A DNA stretch of 64,000 bases. It comes from DATJHM01 sp035493895. GTDB taxonomy: Bacteria > Chloroflexota > Ktedonobacteria > Ktedonobacterales > Ktedonobacteraceae. A model generated the notes under the pieces. That model had not been told where the DNA came from and made no database searches. It saw nothing but the letters and a program-made list of their open reading frames with translations. This document shows positions 43,416 to 51,940 of the stretch, in pieces (within the stretch, counting starts at the first letter, position 1; each line of letters begins with the position of its first letter). Made by a program: the position numbers and the translations under genes. The stretch lies in NCBI GenBank assembly GCA_035493895.1, contig DATJHM010000048.1, positions 1 through 64,000 on the forward strand, read 5' to 3'.

Positions 43416-45800
43416 GTGGAAAACGAAGGAATGCAATCTCCTCAGTCGGAGCAGGGGCCGGATAAACAGTCGGAATATGGCTGGCAGTATGAGCAGAATG
43501 ACGGTGGTGAGATCTCGCAACCTGTTTCTCCGTCATCTTCGGGCCCCTTACATGCACTATCATCACTGCCACCGGCTCAAACACAACTATCAGCAGATAA
43601 CGATTCCAATTCTCTCGATCCTGCCAGTTCCCAGATTCAGCAGGGACGGCAGCTACCATTACCTGCCAGCTACCAGGAACCTCTCTATGATATGGGCACC
43701 TCTCTGGGATACGGGCAGGGAATGGAGTATCAATACTTCGATGCACCGCAGCCTACCCAACCTATGGCACAATTACGCCAGGAAAGGTTACAGCACGTGC
43801 GCGAGGAGCGGATGCGCCGCCAGCAACGGCGTATCAAATCAGATATTACAACGCTGATTTCAGGGAAAAAGAAGGCTGAACCGCCTTTGAACGACGACAC
43901 ACTCTCTGCATCCGTTCCTGTACCGCCAGCCATCAGGCAATCCACGCTCCCCCCGGAAATCCATGTGGGAACAGGTGGGGCAGAGGCAGTTGTGCAACTA
44001 TCACCATCTTCTGTTCCAGAGCCTCAGCAGGCAAATGGACACGCACGAGGATATGCGCGGGAACATCTTCAACCTGCTGGTCAATCTGTACAGGATACAG
44101 GGATGATCCAGAAGGTGCGTGTTGGCAAAGCCGCGGTTATTCTGACCAGTGCGTTTGTTGCCAGTCGTATGCTGGGGCTGGTGCGTACGTCGATGTTTGC
44201 CTTTGTGTTCGGTACCAGTATGACCTCGGATGCCTATTTACAGGCATTTTTGATTCCCGACCTGATTTTCAATATCGTGGCAGGAGGGGCACTGGCCTCG
44301 GCCTTCATTCCGGTCTTTACGCGCACAATGGTGGCGGAAAAAGATGAGAAGACGGCATGGCATATCGCGAGTTCTGCGCTGAATATGGCCCTGGTGATTA
44401 TGGTGGCGCTTGCGCTGATCGCGATCGTGTTTGCGCCCTGGCTAGTCCCTCTCTATAATCCTGGCATTCACGACCCTGCTGAACTGGCCCTGATTGCGTC
44501 CTTAACGCGCATCATGCTCTTACAGGCGGTCGCGCTGGGTGTGGGTGTGATTATCAATGCCGTCCTCAACGCACGTCAGGACTTTCTGCTTCCGGCCATT
44601 GGCACCGTGATGTATAATGTGGGCCTGATCGTAGGATTATTGCCAGGCATTTACTTTGCCTTTCGCAGCCAACGGAATGATACGATTGCAGTATATGCTG
44701 CTACCTGGGGCGTGGTGATCGGGGCCCTGTTGCAAGTTGGCGTGCAGATTCCGGGCCTGTTCAAAGTAGGGATGCGCTATACGCCTTCCTTTGATTGGCG
44801 TCATCCAGGTGTGATTCAGATTGGCCGACAGATGGTCCCACGTATTATCAATGCGGCGATGCTCTATCTGTCGACGTTTGTTGATCGTGGCCTGATTCAG
44901 CTCATGGTTGGCGTAATAATCATCAAAGATACTGATGGTTTGATTACGCAATACTATCAGTCGATGCAGTTGATGCTCTTGCCCCTGGGCATTTTCGGGA
45001 TGGCAGTTTCGACGGCGGCCTTTCCGACCCTCGCAGAAAATGTCGCCAGGGGGCGTATGGACCGCGTGCGTAGTTCTATTCTGGAGACGGTGCGCAGTAT
45101 TCTGTTTATGTCCATTCCATCGGCTATCGGCCTGATTGTGCTGGGTTTCCCGATCATTCAGGTTTTGCTCCAGCATGGTCGTTATAGTTTGAGTATGGCG
45201 CAATCGACGGCGGTCCCTCTGGCATTCTTTGCGCTGGGTCTGCCCGCGCTGGCAGCTGTAGAGATTTTGACGCGCTCATTCTATGCGATGCGTGACAGCG
45301 TGACGCCGGTTATTGTCAGCGTCGCGCAGTTCGTCTTCAAAATTGTGCTGAGCCTGTTATTGATTCATGTTGCCATCTGGGGCGCTCCGTGGGGCATGGG
45401 GGCACTGGCCTTTTCGACTTCATTAGCGGGTACGTTGGAGGCAATGGTCCTGTTTTATCTCTTGCATCAGCGTATTGGTGAACTTCAGGTCAGGGTCGTG
45501 GTGGCATTCATCAGTCGAGTCGTGGTGGCGGCATTGGCCATGGGCTTTGCGCTGCTGATTACGCGGTACGTCCTCGATTTTATCCTGGGCCTGCTGGCGA
45601 ATGTCTCGTTCCTGAGTGTCCTGGATACCACGCTCACCCCGACGTTAAAGATCGGTGGAACCTTCGTGGCGCTCGCGAAGCTGTTGCTTGAGCTCTTTGT
45701 AGGTGTGTTCGTGTATATCCGTGGGGTTCGTATGCTGGGTATTGAGGAATTGGGGCCGATCAAGCGCGTGCTGGATCGCCTGAAATTATCCTGGATCTAG
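43416..45800 (+). CDS. Second MurJ/MviN-family lipid II flippase with long N-terminal tail
   Basis: 794 residues from GTG 43416. About 225 hydrophilic residues precede the membrane part, which starts with RVGKAAVILTSAFVASRMLG and continues with DAYLQAFLIPDLIFNIVAGG, AFIPVFTRTMV and NARQDFLLPAIGTVMYN as in MurJ. The tail repeats the YDMGTSLGYGQ..EYQYFD segment and basic RQQRR stretch of the upstream paralogue, then adds a longer low-complexity part. A cytoplasmic tail suggests regulation by binding, for instance FHA or kinase partners, as seen for mycobacterial MviN; that link is inference. It precedes hom by 21 bases. Confidence 0.88.
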   Translation: MENEGMQSPQSEQGPDKQSEYGWQYEQNDGGEISQPVSPSSSGPLHALSSLPPAQTQLSADNDSNSLDPASSQIQQGRQLPLPASYQEPLYDMGTSLGYGQGMEYQYFDAPQPTQPMAQLRQERLQHVREERMRRQQRRIKSDITTLISGKKKAEPPLNDDTLSASVPVPPAIRQSTLPPEIHVGTGGAEAVVQLSPSSVPEPQQANGHARGYAREHLQPAGQSVQDTGMIQKVRVGKAAVILTSAFVASRMLGLVRTSMFAFVFGTSMTSDAYLQAFLIPDLIFNIVAGGALASAFIPVFTRTMVAEKDEKTAWHIASSALNMALVIMVALALIAIVFAPWLVPLYNPGIHDPAELALIASLTRIMLLQAVALGVGVIINAVLNARQDFLLPAIGTVMYNVGLIVGLLPGIYFAFRSQRNDTIAVYAATWGVVIGALLQVGVQIPGLFKVGMRYTPSFDWRHPGVIQIGRQMVPRIINAAMLYLSTFVDRGLIQLMVGVIIIKDTDGLITQYYQSMQLMLLPLGIFGMAVSTAAFPTLAENVARGRMDRVRSSILETVRSILFMSIPSAIGLIVLGFPIIQVLLQHGRYSLSMAQSTAVPLAFFALGLPALAAVEILTRSFYAMRDSVTPVIVSVAQFVFKIVLSLLLIHVAIWGAPWGMGALAFSTSLAGTLEAMVLFYLLHQRIGELQVRVVVAFISRVVVAALAMGFALLITRYVLDFILGLLANVSFLSVLDTTLTPTLKIGGTFVALAKLLLELFVGVFVYIRGVRMLGIEELGPIKRVLDRLKLSWI

Positions 45801-45821
45801 CAATAGATAGGTGCTTTTTGT

Positions 45822-46868
45822 ATGAAACAGCTTCGTCTCTCTATTATTGGATTTGGTGTGGTGGGTCAGGGGCTGGCCGAATTGCTGGTGACCAAACAGG
45901 CGTTGTTGCGTGAGCATTACGGATGTGATGTCCGGTTAGTGAGTGTGGCAAGTGGGCGTCAGGGATTTATCTATCGCGAAGAAGGCCTGGATATTCCTTT
46001 CTTGCTGCAGCAGGCGGCGAAAGGTCAGCCGTTTACGCAGCACCCCGGGGTCAAACATTGGGTCACGGCTCTGGAGGGATTGCGTGCGACTGGTGGTGAT
46101 GTGCTGGCTGAGGCAACCGGCACGAATCTGCGCGATGGGGAGCCGGGGATCAGCCACATTCACGCCGCTTTAACGCAGGGCATGCATGTGATCACGGCGA
46201 ATAAGGGACCGATCGCATTGGCCGCCAACGATCTGCTGGCATTAGCGCACAAACACAACGTGCAATTGCGTATGGAAGCAACGGTCATGGCGGGCACGCC
46301 TGTTCTGAGCACGATTCGCGAAGGTATGGCGGGTGCGAAGGTGCGTGCAGTGCGTGGCATTTTGAATGGCACGACAAATTATATTCTTACTGCCATGGCG
46401 AAAGGGCGCAAATATGCGGACGTGCTCGCCGAAGCGCAGGCTCAGGGCTACGCGGAGGCCGATCCCACGGCCGATGTGGAGGGATACGATGTCGTCGCCA
46501 AGACGCTGATCCTTTCGGCCGTCGTATTTGGTCATACCCTGGAGCCGAGTCAGGTCAATCGTCAGGGCATCACGGGGGTGAAGATCGAGCACATCCTCAA
46601 AGCGCAGGAGGAGGGCAAGTGCATCAAACTGGTTGCCACGCTGCATGCCGCCTCAGATCTGAGCGCTGTGCCTATAGAGGCCCGCGTGGAGCCTCTTGCA
46701 CTGCCTTTGAGTGATCCTCTGGCAAGAGTGGATGGCGTTATGAATGCGATTACGTTCCAGACGGATACGCTTTCGGAGGTAACCATTATCGGTCCAGGTG
46801 CCGGACGCTTGCAGACCGGCCAGGGGTTGCTTGCAGACCTTATTGCCGTTGCGCAACACCACTCGTAA
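45822..46868 (+). CDS. hom: Homoserine dehydrogenase
   Basis: 348 residues: NAD(P)-binding GFGVVGQGLAELL, EATGTNL, the VITANKGPIA strand and the catalytic domain with GILNGTTNYILT, then GYAEADPTADVEGYD, with conserved Lys-adjacent residues. Converts aspartate semialdehyde to homoserine for threonine and methionine synthesis. It ends after the catalytic domain: the regulatory ACT domain of many homologues is missing, so feedback control by threonine may differ. Only 21 bases after the murJ paralogue, possibly cotranscribed. Confidence 0.92.
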   Translation: MKQLRLSIIGFGVVGQGLAELLVTKQALLREHYGCDVRLVSVASGRQGFIYREEGLDIPFLLQQAAKGQPFTQHPGVKHWVTALEGLRATGGDVLAEATGTNLRDGEPGISHIHAALTQGMHVITANKGPIALAANDLLALAHKHNVQLRMEATVMAGTPVLSTIREGMAGAKVRAVRGILNGTTNYILTAMAKGRKYADVLAEAQAQGYAEADPTADVEGYDVVAKTLILSAVVFGHTLEPSQVNRQGITGVKIEHILKAQEEGKCIKLVATLHAASDLSAVPIEARVEPLALPLSDPLARVDGVMNAITFQTDTLSEVTIIGPGAGRLQTGQGLLADLIAVAQHHS

Positions 46869-46927
46869 TCCTGCAATTAAAACAGGCCCGTGCTTTTCAG
46901 CGCGGGCCTGTTTGTCGTCCGCGGACC

Positions 46928-47141
46928 CAGTAGTGGCACGGTGCAGTGCAACGGAACTGTGCCTGCGAACTCGTGCGATTCCTCAGGCTCCGCAGGCGGT
47001 CTCGCGCACCTGCGTTCTCATGTTACGAGCTCGGAACGAGGGCATTCCTCTTTTTTGCTTGTTCCATCCCGACCTCCGGAGCCAGCGAAATCGTGCGAGT
47101 TCGCAGGCACAGTTCCGTTGCACTGCACCGTGCCACTACTG
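46928..47141. repeat. Large inverted repeat with repeated arms
   Basis: Two arms of about 53 bases (46928-46980 and 47089-47141) are complementary with only two mismatches, around a roughly 108-base loop. The arms begin CAGTAGTGGCACGGTGCAGT. Partial further copies follow at about 47161-47195. From about 47189 a direct repeat (TTCAAAGTGCCACTTAGGCG, unit about 30) occurs twice. A related piece lies at about 54832-54873. No coding frame in 46869-47390 is supported. Confidence 0.7.
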
Positions 47142-47390
47142 AGCTCACTTGGGAGAGAGAGTTCGCAGGCACAGTTCACCGTGCCACTACTGGGTTCAAA
47201 GTGCCACTTAGGCGCGGCTACTGGATTCAAAGTGCCACTTAGGCGCGGCTTGTCTGCGTCAGGGGGCGAAAAGTAATGCTCTACAACTTTTGGCGGCAGC
47301 ATACGTAACAAGTAGTGGCAATAACAATTGAGGCAGAAAAAACAATCACGTATAGGGCACTTAACTTTCTATAAATCAGGAGGAAACGTT

Positions 47391-47630
47391 ATGTTTAGTC
47401 TCAATCCCCTGGTGATACTCTTACGCCTATTTCCTATCGGCATTCAAGGCGTAATGGCGCTGGTAACTATCTTCTGGATCTGGGTATTGGTTGATTGTTT
47501 GACCAAGGAGCCTTCCGAGGGCAATGACAAAGTTGCCTGGACACTCTTTATTCTGGGAGTGCCGCTGATCGGAGCGCTGATCTACTACTTTGTGAGGCGC
47601 CCGGAGCGCATCAAAACGGCTGGACATTAG
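47391..47630 (+). CDS. Small PLDc_N-domain membrane protein
   Basis: 79 residues, two membrane helices, with WIWVLVDCLTKEP then KVAWTLFILGVPLIGALIYYFVRRPER: the phospholipase-D-nuclease N-terminal (PLDc_N) pattern found in small stand-alone proteins of Gram-positive and Chloroflexota genomes. No catalytic HKD motif, so no enzyme activity is expected. ATG 47391 follows CAGGAGGAAA; the frame extends upstream but that is not family-like. Confidence 0.8.
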   Translation: MFSLNPLVILLRLFPIGIQGVMALVTIFWIWVLVDCLTKEPSEGNDKVAWTLFILGVPLIGALIYYFVRRPERIKTAGH

Positions 47631-47644
47631 TTCGGGGTAGGGGC

Positions 47645-47690
47645 GAGGGAAATGTTCAGATTGCACGCTGCATGAGAGGACATTTCCCTC
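47645..47690. terminator. Terminator hairpin between convergent genes
   Basis: GAGGGAAATGT (47645-47655) pairs with 47680-47690, after the PLDc_N gene and before the convergent kinase-FHA gene; TTTG follows on the + strand. Confidence 0.55.
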
Positions 47691-47769
47691 TTTGATCTGT
47701 ATTTTTCAATTTATCAATACAACGGACTGAAGCACATTCTCTTCTTCTGTTCTCCTTTTTTCTCCACCC

Positions 47770-49134
47770 TCAATGGCGCTCTTTAAAGACATAGAGCTGA
47801 TTCATGCCGGGCACTTCAAACCTCAGGCGTACTTTGCCTACAAAGATGATATCGCCGTGCTGGAGAATCTCCGCTTTGAGAGGAAGCAGGGGGAGTTCTC
47901 CCAGTCTCGTTTTATTGCGACTTTTGAGATCTTCAATATAAAAAAAAGTCTTCTCAAAACGAATGCGGGCATGTTGACGTGAGATAGTCATTTTGGGATC
48001 GAGCTCGGTTAGATCGATATCGGGACTGAGATTGCGTTTCGGATCGATGCGACCAAGAATGCAGACCGGTTTTGTCATTGGGAACCGTTGCAGCACTGCC
48101 CCATCTTTTTCGAAACAGAGATAGGCATAGACTTCCGATTGCGTGGACGGGTCAATGCCACTGTTGTCGACAATGCCTCCTGCGCCATTCGTGGGTACTG
48201 CCGGGTGCGTGTCGTCAATGCTCACCTCAGGAATTTCTGCGGTCAGACCAGGTTGACGAGAATCGATTTTTTGTTGCCTGGAAGGACGAAGCGAAGCCTG
48301 TAGCTGTTCGAGCGCCTCCAGCAATTGGGTCGCGCTGGTATAGCGCTGCTGTGGATCTTTCTGCAAGGCACGTTCAATAACATCCTGAAAGCTGGCCGGA
48401 GTTTCGTGGTTATACTGGCTCATGCGTGGAACCGGCTCGCTACTTTGCATAATGCCGGTCGCAGCAGGATTCAGGCCGACGAAGGGTGGTCGGCCGGTCA
48501 CCAGCTCAAAAAAAAGGAGTCCGAGCTGATAGGTATCGCTCCAGGGACCACTCTCCTCGTGATTAATATACTCTGGTGGGGCGTAGCGAGGATCGAGATA
48601 GCTGATATCGTTGCTATGCTGGCTATAGGTGTACCCCAGTCGTATGAGAATCGTGCGCAGGCCAATATCGTCTACCTGCGCACGATCAACCGTGCCCGGC
48701 GTATCGACTGTAAGCAAATGCGGACGAAGATCTAACGCGTGGATCTGCTTTTCATGGAGCGATTGCACGCCTCTCGCCAGTTGCCGGACGAGCTCGAGAG
48801 AACGCTGAAGATCGATATTGTCGGTATCCAGCACGTAGCGCAAGGTGACGCCGCGTGGAGGGTCGGTCGCGATATACGCTCGTGTCCCATCGATGCCAAA
48901 ATCGTGAACCTGGAGAACGTGAGACGAATGCAGCCCTTGTCGTTGCGTGAGCGGTTGCAAGAGTTGTTGTACAAAAGGAATTTGTACAGATGTGGGTAGT
49001 CCAATCACGTAGAGACCGACGACATCATTGGTATAGCGATGATAGGCGGTGCAGGCGGTGAGGATAGTGCTGGAACTCATCACCTGACCGATGCGATAGA
49101 TGTTGCCAACAAGACGAGGATCGTTTTGTGCCAT
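47770..49134 (-). CDS. Pseudokinase with C-terminal FHA domain
   Basis: 454 residues from ATG 49134 (GGTGGGGAG just upstream). The N-terminal half is a Hanks kinase fold, but it lacks the glycine loop, the usual VAVK lysine, the HRD (it reads HALDLRPHLL) and DFG (reads VDDIGL); APPEY and D.YQLGLLFFEL.TG.PPF are kept. It is thus a likely pseudokinase. A forkhead-associated domain follows (about 350-440) with GRIDPKRN, SRQHARI and KSRNKTRL, which binds phosphothreonine. Together it looks like a scaffold reading phosphorylation by one of the active kinases in this genome. Confidence 0.85.
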   Translation of the reverse strand: MAQNDPRLVGNIYRIGQVMSSSTILTACTAYHRYTNDVVGLYVIGLPTSVQIPFVQQLLQPLTQRQGLHSSHVLQVHDFGIDGTRAYIATDPPRGVTLRYVLDTDNIDLQRSLELVRQLARGVQSLHEKQIHALDLRPHLLTVDTPGTVDRAQVDDIGLRTILIRLGYTYSQHSNDISYLDPRYAPPEYINHEESGPWSDTYQLGLLFFELVTGRPPFVGLNPAATGIMQSSEPVPRMSQYNHETPASFQDVIERALQKDPQQRYTSATQLLEALEQLQASLRPSRQQKIDSRQPGLTAEIPEVSIDDTHPAVPTNGAGGIVDNSGIDPSTQSEVYAYLCFEKDGAVLQRFPMTKPVCILGRIDPKRNLSPDIDLTELDPKMTISRQHARIRFEKTFFYIEDLKSRNKTRLGELPLLPLKAEILQHGDIIFVGKVRLRFEVPGMNQLYVFKERH

Positions 49135-49257
49135 ACTCCCCACCTTTTTAACTTTCCAGACACAATACGCATTTTATCATAGATGAATATTTAGCTACTA
49201 TAAAGGAGTTGTGCAGGCGAGTCAACGGCCTGAAGAATATATTGGTCATAGACCTCT

Positions 49258-49358
49258 CGTAGAGGCAGGGTGTATCTCCGCCCGGGCGGCAATCATCCAG
49301 GTTCGTCCCGCAAGGTGATTTTCGGCCATCATTGGCGGAGATACACCCCGCCTCTACG
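49258..49358. repeat. Palindromic repeat pair flanking the cox accessory operon, left
   Basis: Arms 49258-49283 and 49334-49358 (start CGTAGAGGCAGGGTGTATCT) are complementary with one mismatch and a 50-base loop. Same type as the pair at 50491-50567. Located after the last operon gene; may act as terminator. Confidence 0.55.
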
Positions 49359-49383
49359 GGAGAATGGATGAACAGCCAATATC

Positions 49384-50127
49384 CTATTTCCCGTGCTGCG
49401 TTGCGACAATCTCGGCCATAATCGCGAGCGCAATCTCCTCGGGCGAAGTTGCGCCAATATTGAGGCCAATGGGACCATGAATGCGTTGGAGCTGTTCAGG
49501 GGTGACTCCGTCGCGCAGCAGGCGCTCGGCTCGCTCTTCACTCGTTTTGCGGCTACCGATCGCGCCGATATAGCCGACTCGTCGTGTGAGAATCACTTTG
49601 AGCGTGGGTTCATCAAATTTGGGATCATGCGTCAGCACCGCAATTGCCGTTGCCGGATTGAGATCGCGTTTTGCAAGCACTTCATCGGGCCATGCAACGA
49701 TAATCTCATCGGCATGCGGAAAGCGCTCGCGGGTCGCAAACGCTGAGCGCGCATCGACAATGGTGACATGATATTTCAACGTTTTCGCAAAAGTCGTCAG
49801 GGGAATAGCGATATGACCGGCCCCGACAATAATCAGCGAAGGAGGAGGGGGGAATCCTTCGATAAACACAGAAAAAGTTTGCGGATCGCTGTTCGGCTCC
49901 TCAACGGTGTAGGTGCGTGTTTCGGCTTTGCCCGTCCAGATCGCCTGCTCGGCATCGGCGCGAACCAGCGTATCAAGCGCGGTCAGACCGAGAGAGCCCT
50001 GCGTGGTATTGTTCGACAACACCAGAAGTTTTGCCCCTACATGTTGTGCGCCCTGTACAACCGTCGCCAGAGCGCTTCCTTGCTCATGCTCCAGACGATC
50101 GCGCAATGTTGTATAGAGTGTGCTCAT
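49384..50127 (-). CDS. XdhC/CoxI-family molybdenum hydroxylase maturation protein
   Basis: 247 residues. The C-terminal Rossmann domain typical of XdhC is clear: IIVGAGHIAIPLTTFAK followed by VTIVDARSAFATRERF and GAIGSRK. The N-terminal part is short of the cysteine motif, which sits instead in the preceding small gene. XdhC binds molybdopterin cofactor and inserts the sulfido ligand in xanthine or CO dehydrogenases. Last gene of the cox accessory run. Confidence 0.85.
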   Translation of the reverse strand: MSTLYTTLRDRLEHEQGSALATVVQGAQHVGAKLLVLSNNTTQGSLGLTALDTLVRADAEQAIWTGKAETRTYTVEEPNSDPQTFSVFIEGFPPPPSLIIVGAGHIAIPLTTFAKTLKYHVTIVDARSAFATRERFPHADEIIVAWPDEVLAKRDLNPATAIAVLTHDPKFDEPTLKVILTRRVGYIGAIGSRKTSEERAERLLRDGVTPEQLQRIHGPIGLNIGATSPEEIALAIMAEIVATQHGK

Positions 50128-50157
50128 GATGAAAACCCCTCTCTTCTCCTGCTCGCT

Positions 50158-50475
50158 TTACCAATCCAGCCGCTCGACGAAGACCCGGATCGTGCCGCCA
50201 CAGGCCAGCCCGATTTGTTCGATATTTTGTTCTTCGGTAATGCCAAATTCGAGCATCTGCGGCTGACCATTTTTCAGCACCTGCATCGCCGTTTCGATGA
50301 CCGCTGGTTCGACGCAACCACCGCTCACCGAACCGGCGATCTCGCCCTTTTCGCTGACGGCCAGCTTTGCGCCGGGACGACGTGGGGCAGAGCCTGCCAT
50401 ACTGATCACCGTGGCGAGCGCAACCCGCTCGCCACGGGAGCGCCAGGTCTCGATATCCGTTATAACGTCACGCAT
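50158..50475 (-). CDS. XdhC/CoxI N-terminal domain protein
   Basis: 105 residues with ATVISMAGSAPRRPGAKLAV, GSVSGGCVE and GLACGG, the cofactor-interacting N-terminal module of XdhC/CoxI, here a separate gene. AGGAGGATTTG just upstream supports the ATG at 50475. Together with the next gene (30 bases further) it makes up the functional equivalent of a full XdhC. Confidence 0.85.
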   Translation of the reverse strand: MRDVITDIETWRSRGERVALATVISMAGSAPRRPGAKLAVSEKGEIAGSVSGGCVEPAVIETAMQVLKNGQPQMLEFGITEEQNIEQIGLACGGTIRVFVERLDW

Positions 50476-50490
50476 CGTTCAAATCCTCCT

Positions 50491-50567
50491 GTAGAGGCGG
50501 GGTTTATCTTCGCCTGAGACTCCGCCTGAGACCGTTCCCCCCCGGCGGAGATAAACCCCGCCTCTAC
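50491..50567. repeat. Palindrome between coxE and xdhC-type genes
   Basis: GTAGAGGCGGGGTTTATCTT (from 50491) continues to 50514, and its complement lies at 50544-50567, nearly perfect with a 29-base loop. It sits in the 106-base gap inside the operon, so it may reduce readthrough from coxE into the xdhC genes. Confidence 0.6.
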
Positions 50568-50581
50568 AAGGGAACAGGTTG

Positions 50582-51934
50582 TTAATACGTTTTTCGTTTC
50601 GTCCAGGCCTCAACGGCTTTGCGACGAGCGGCTGGATTGCGTTCGGGTCGACTGTCATCAATGGAGGAAAGCAGATTGCCCAGTGTGATCAGACTGTCCA
50701 GATTGTGCGAGGGCAGAAAATTATCAATAAAAGGTAATGCTGTTTTCATGCCAATAGTTAATGGACGATAGTCGGGCGAGCCGAGCAGTGGATTGAGCCA
50801 GATCAGGCGATGGCTGCTATGCTGCAACCGGTCCATCTCGGCGCTCAGCACATCGGCATCGCCGCGATCCCAGCCGTCACTGATCAGCAGCACCACCGCG
50901 CCCCGTCCAAGCACGCGGCGCGACCATTTATTATTGAAGTAGTGCAGAGCATCGCCGATACGCGTGCCACCGGACCAGTCCTGCACCGATTTCGAGACAT
51001 CGCGAACCGCATCATCGACATCGCGCTTTTTCAGTTGACGTGTGATGCGCGTCAGGCGCGTCCCGAAGACGAATGTCTCCACGTTCAGCAAGCCATTCGA
51101 AATGGTATGCACAAAATGGAGCAGGAGCCGGGAATAGAGGCTCATCGAGCCGCTGATATCGCAAATGATGACGAGTGGGCGTGGCTTATAGCGTGTTTTG
51201 CGCCAGCTCAATTCGATAAATTCGGCACCGTATTTCAGATTGCGTCGTATGATGCGGCGCATATCGGGATACGAGCCGTTGCGGGCGGGCGATTTGCGCC
51301 GTGTCGGGCGCATGCCGAGATTCCAGTGCATCTCCGCCATGAGCCTTTTGGCTTCCTGCACCTCATCCCAGGTGAAATTCTCGAAATCTTTCTTACGCAG
51401 TTGTTCGATGGCGGTAAAGGCCGTTCCCTGAGCGTCGCCATCGTCTTCGTTCGCCTTGTCATCGCGTTTCCCCTTGCGCATGAGACGATCTGTATGATGC
51501 ATCTCGAGGCGAGGATCACGGCGGGACTCGTTCGAATTCATGTGCTCGGCCAGCCGCTTCCGCTCAGAAGGAGGGAGGCGTATCTGTCGTTCATCGCGGC
51601 GAGCCGGACCTGATTTGCCCTTTGTATCCTTGCCCTGGCGATCGCGCAGATACCAGTAATAGAGATACAACTGATCAAAGAGCGCTTCCTGCTCATGGCG
51701 TGTCAGCAGACTGCACTTGAGCGCATTGTAGAAGTCCTCTTTATTCTTCGGATCGATATAGCGCAGCGTCTCCGTGAGGTCCAGCATCTGGCGTGGTCCC
51801 ACGTGAACGCCAGCCTCCCAGAGAATATGCCCAAATTCGGTTAAGCGATACAGCAGGCGTTCGCCACGTTCAATATCGATAGGGCGCATCTCAAGAGGGC
51901 CGTCGCTATTCTGTTGTGGTGAGGGCATCGTCAT
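50582..51934 (-). CDS. CoxE-type vWA-domain protein
   Basis: 450 residues. N-terminal helical part, an acidic/basic middle (RGDD..KANEDDGDAQG) and a C-terminal vWA domain with the metal motif CDISGSMSLYSR and later LISDGWDRGD: the CoxE form. Works with the neighbouring MoxR ATPase CoxD in maturing the CO-dehydrogenase or related molybdenum hydroxylase active site. Start ATG 51934 follows GGGGAGC; only 6 bases after coxD. Confidence 0.88.
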   Translation of the reverse strand: MTMPSPQQNSDGPLEMRPIDIERGERLLYRLTEFGHILWEAGVHVGPRQMLDLTETLRYIDPKNKEDFYNALKCSLLTRHEQEALFDQLYLYYWYLRDRQGKDTKGKSGPARRDERQIRLPPSERKRLAEHMNSNESRRDPRLEMHHTDRLMRKGKRDDKANEDDGDAQGTAFTAIEQLRKKDFENFTWDEVQEAKRLMAEMHWNLGMRPTRRKSPARNGSYPDMRRIIRRNLKYGAEFIELSWRKTRYKPRPLVIICDISGSMSLYSRLLLHFVHTISNGLLNVETFVFGTRLTRITRQLKKRDVDDAVRDVSKSVQDWSGGTRIGDALHYFNNKWSRRVLGRGAVVLLISDGWDRGDADVLSAEMDRLQHSSHRLIWLNPLLGSPDYRPLTIGMKTALPFIDNFLPSHNLDSLITLGNLLSSIDDSRPERNPAARRKAVEAWTKRKTY

Positions 51935-51940
51935 ACGCGT

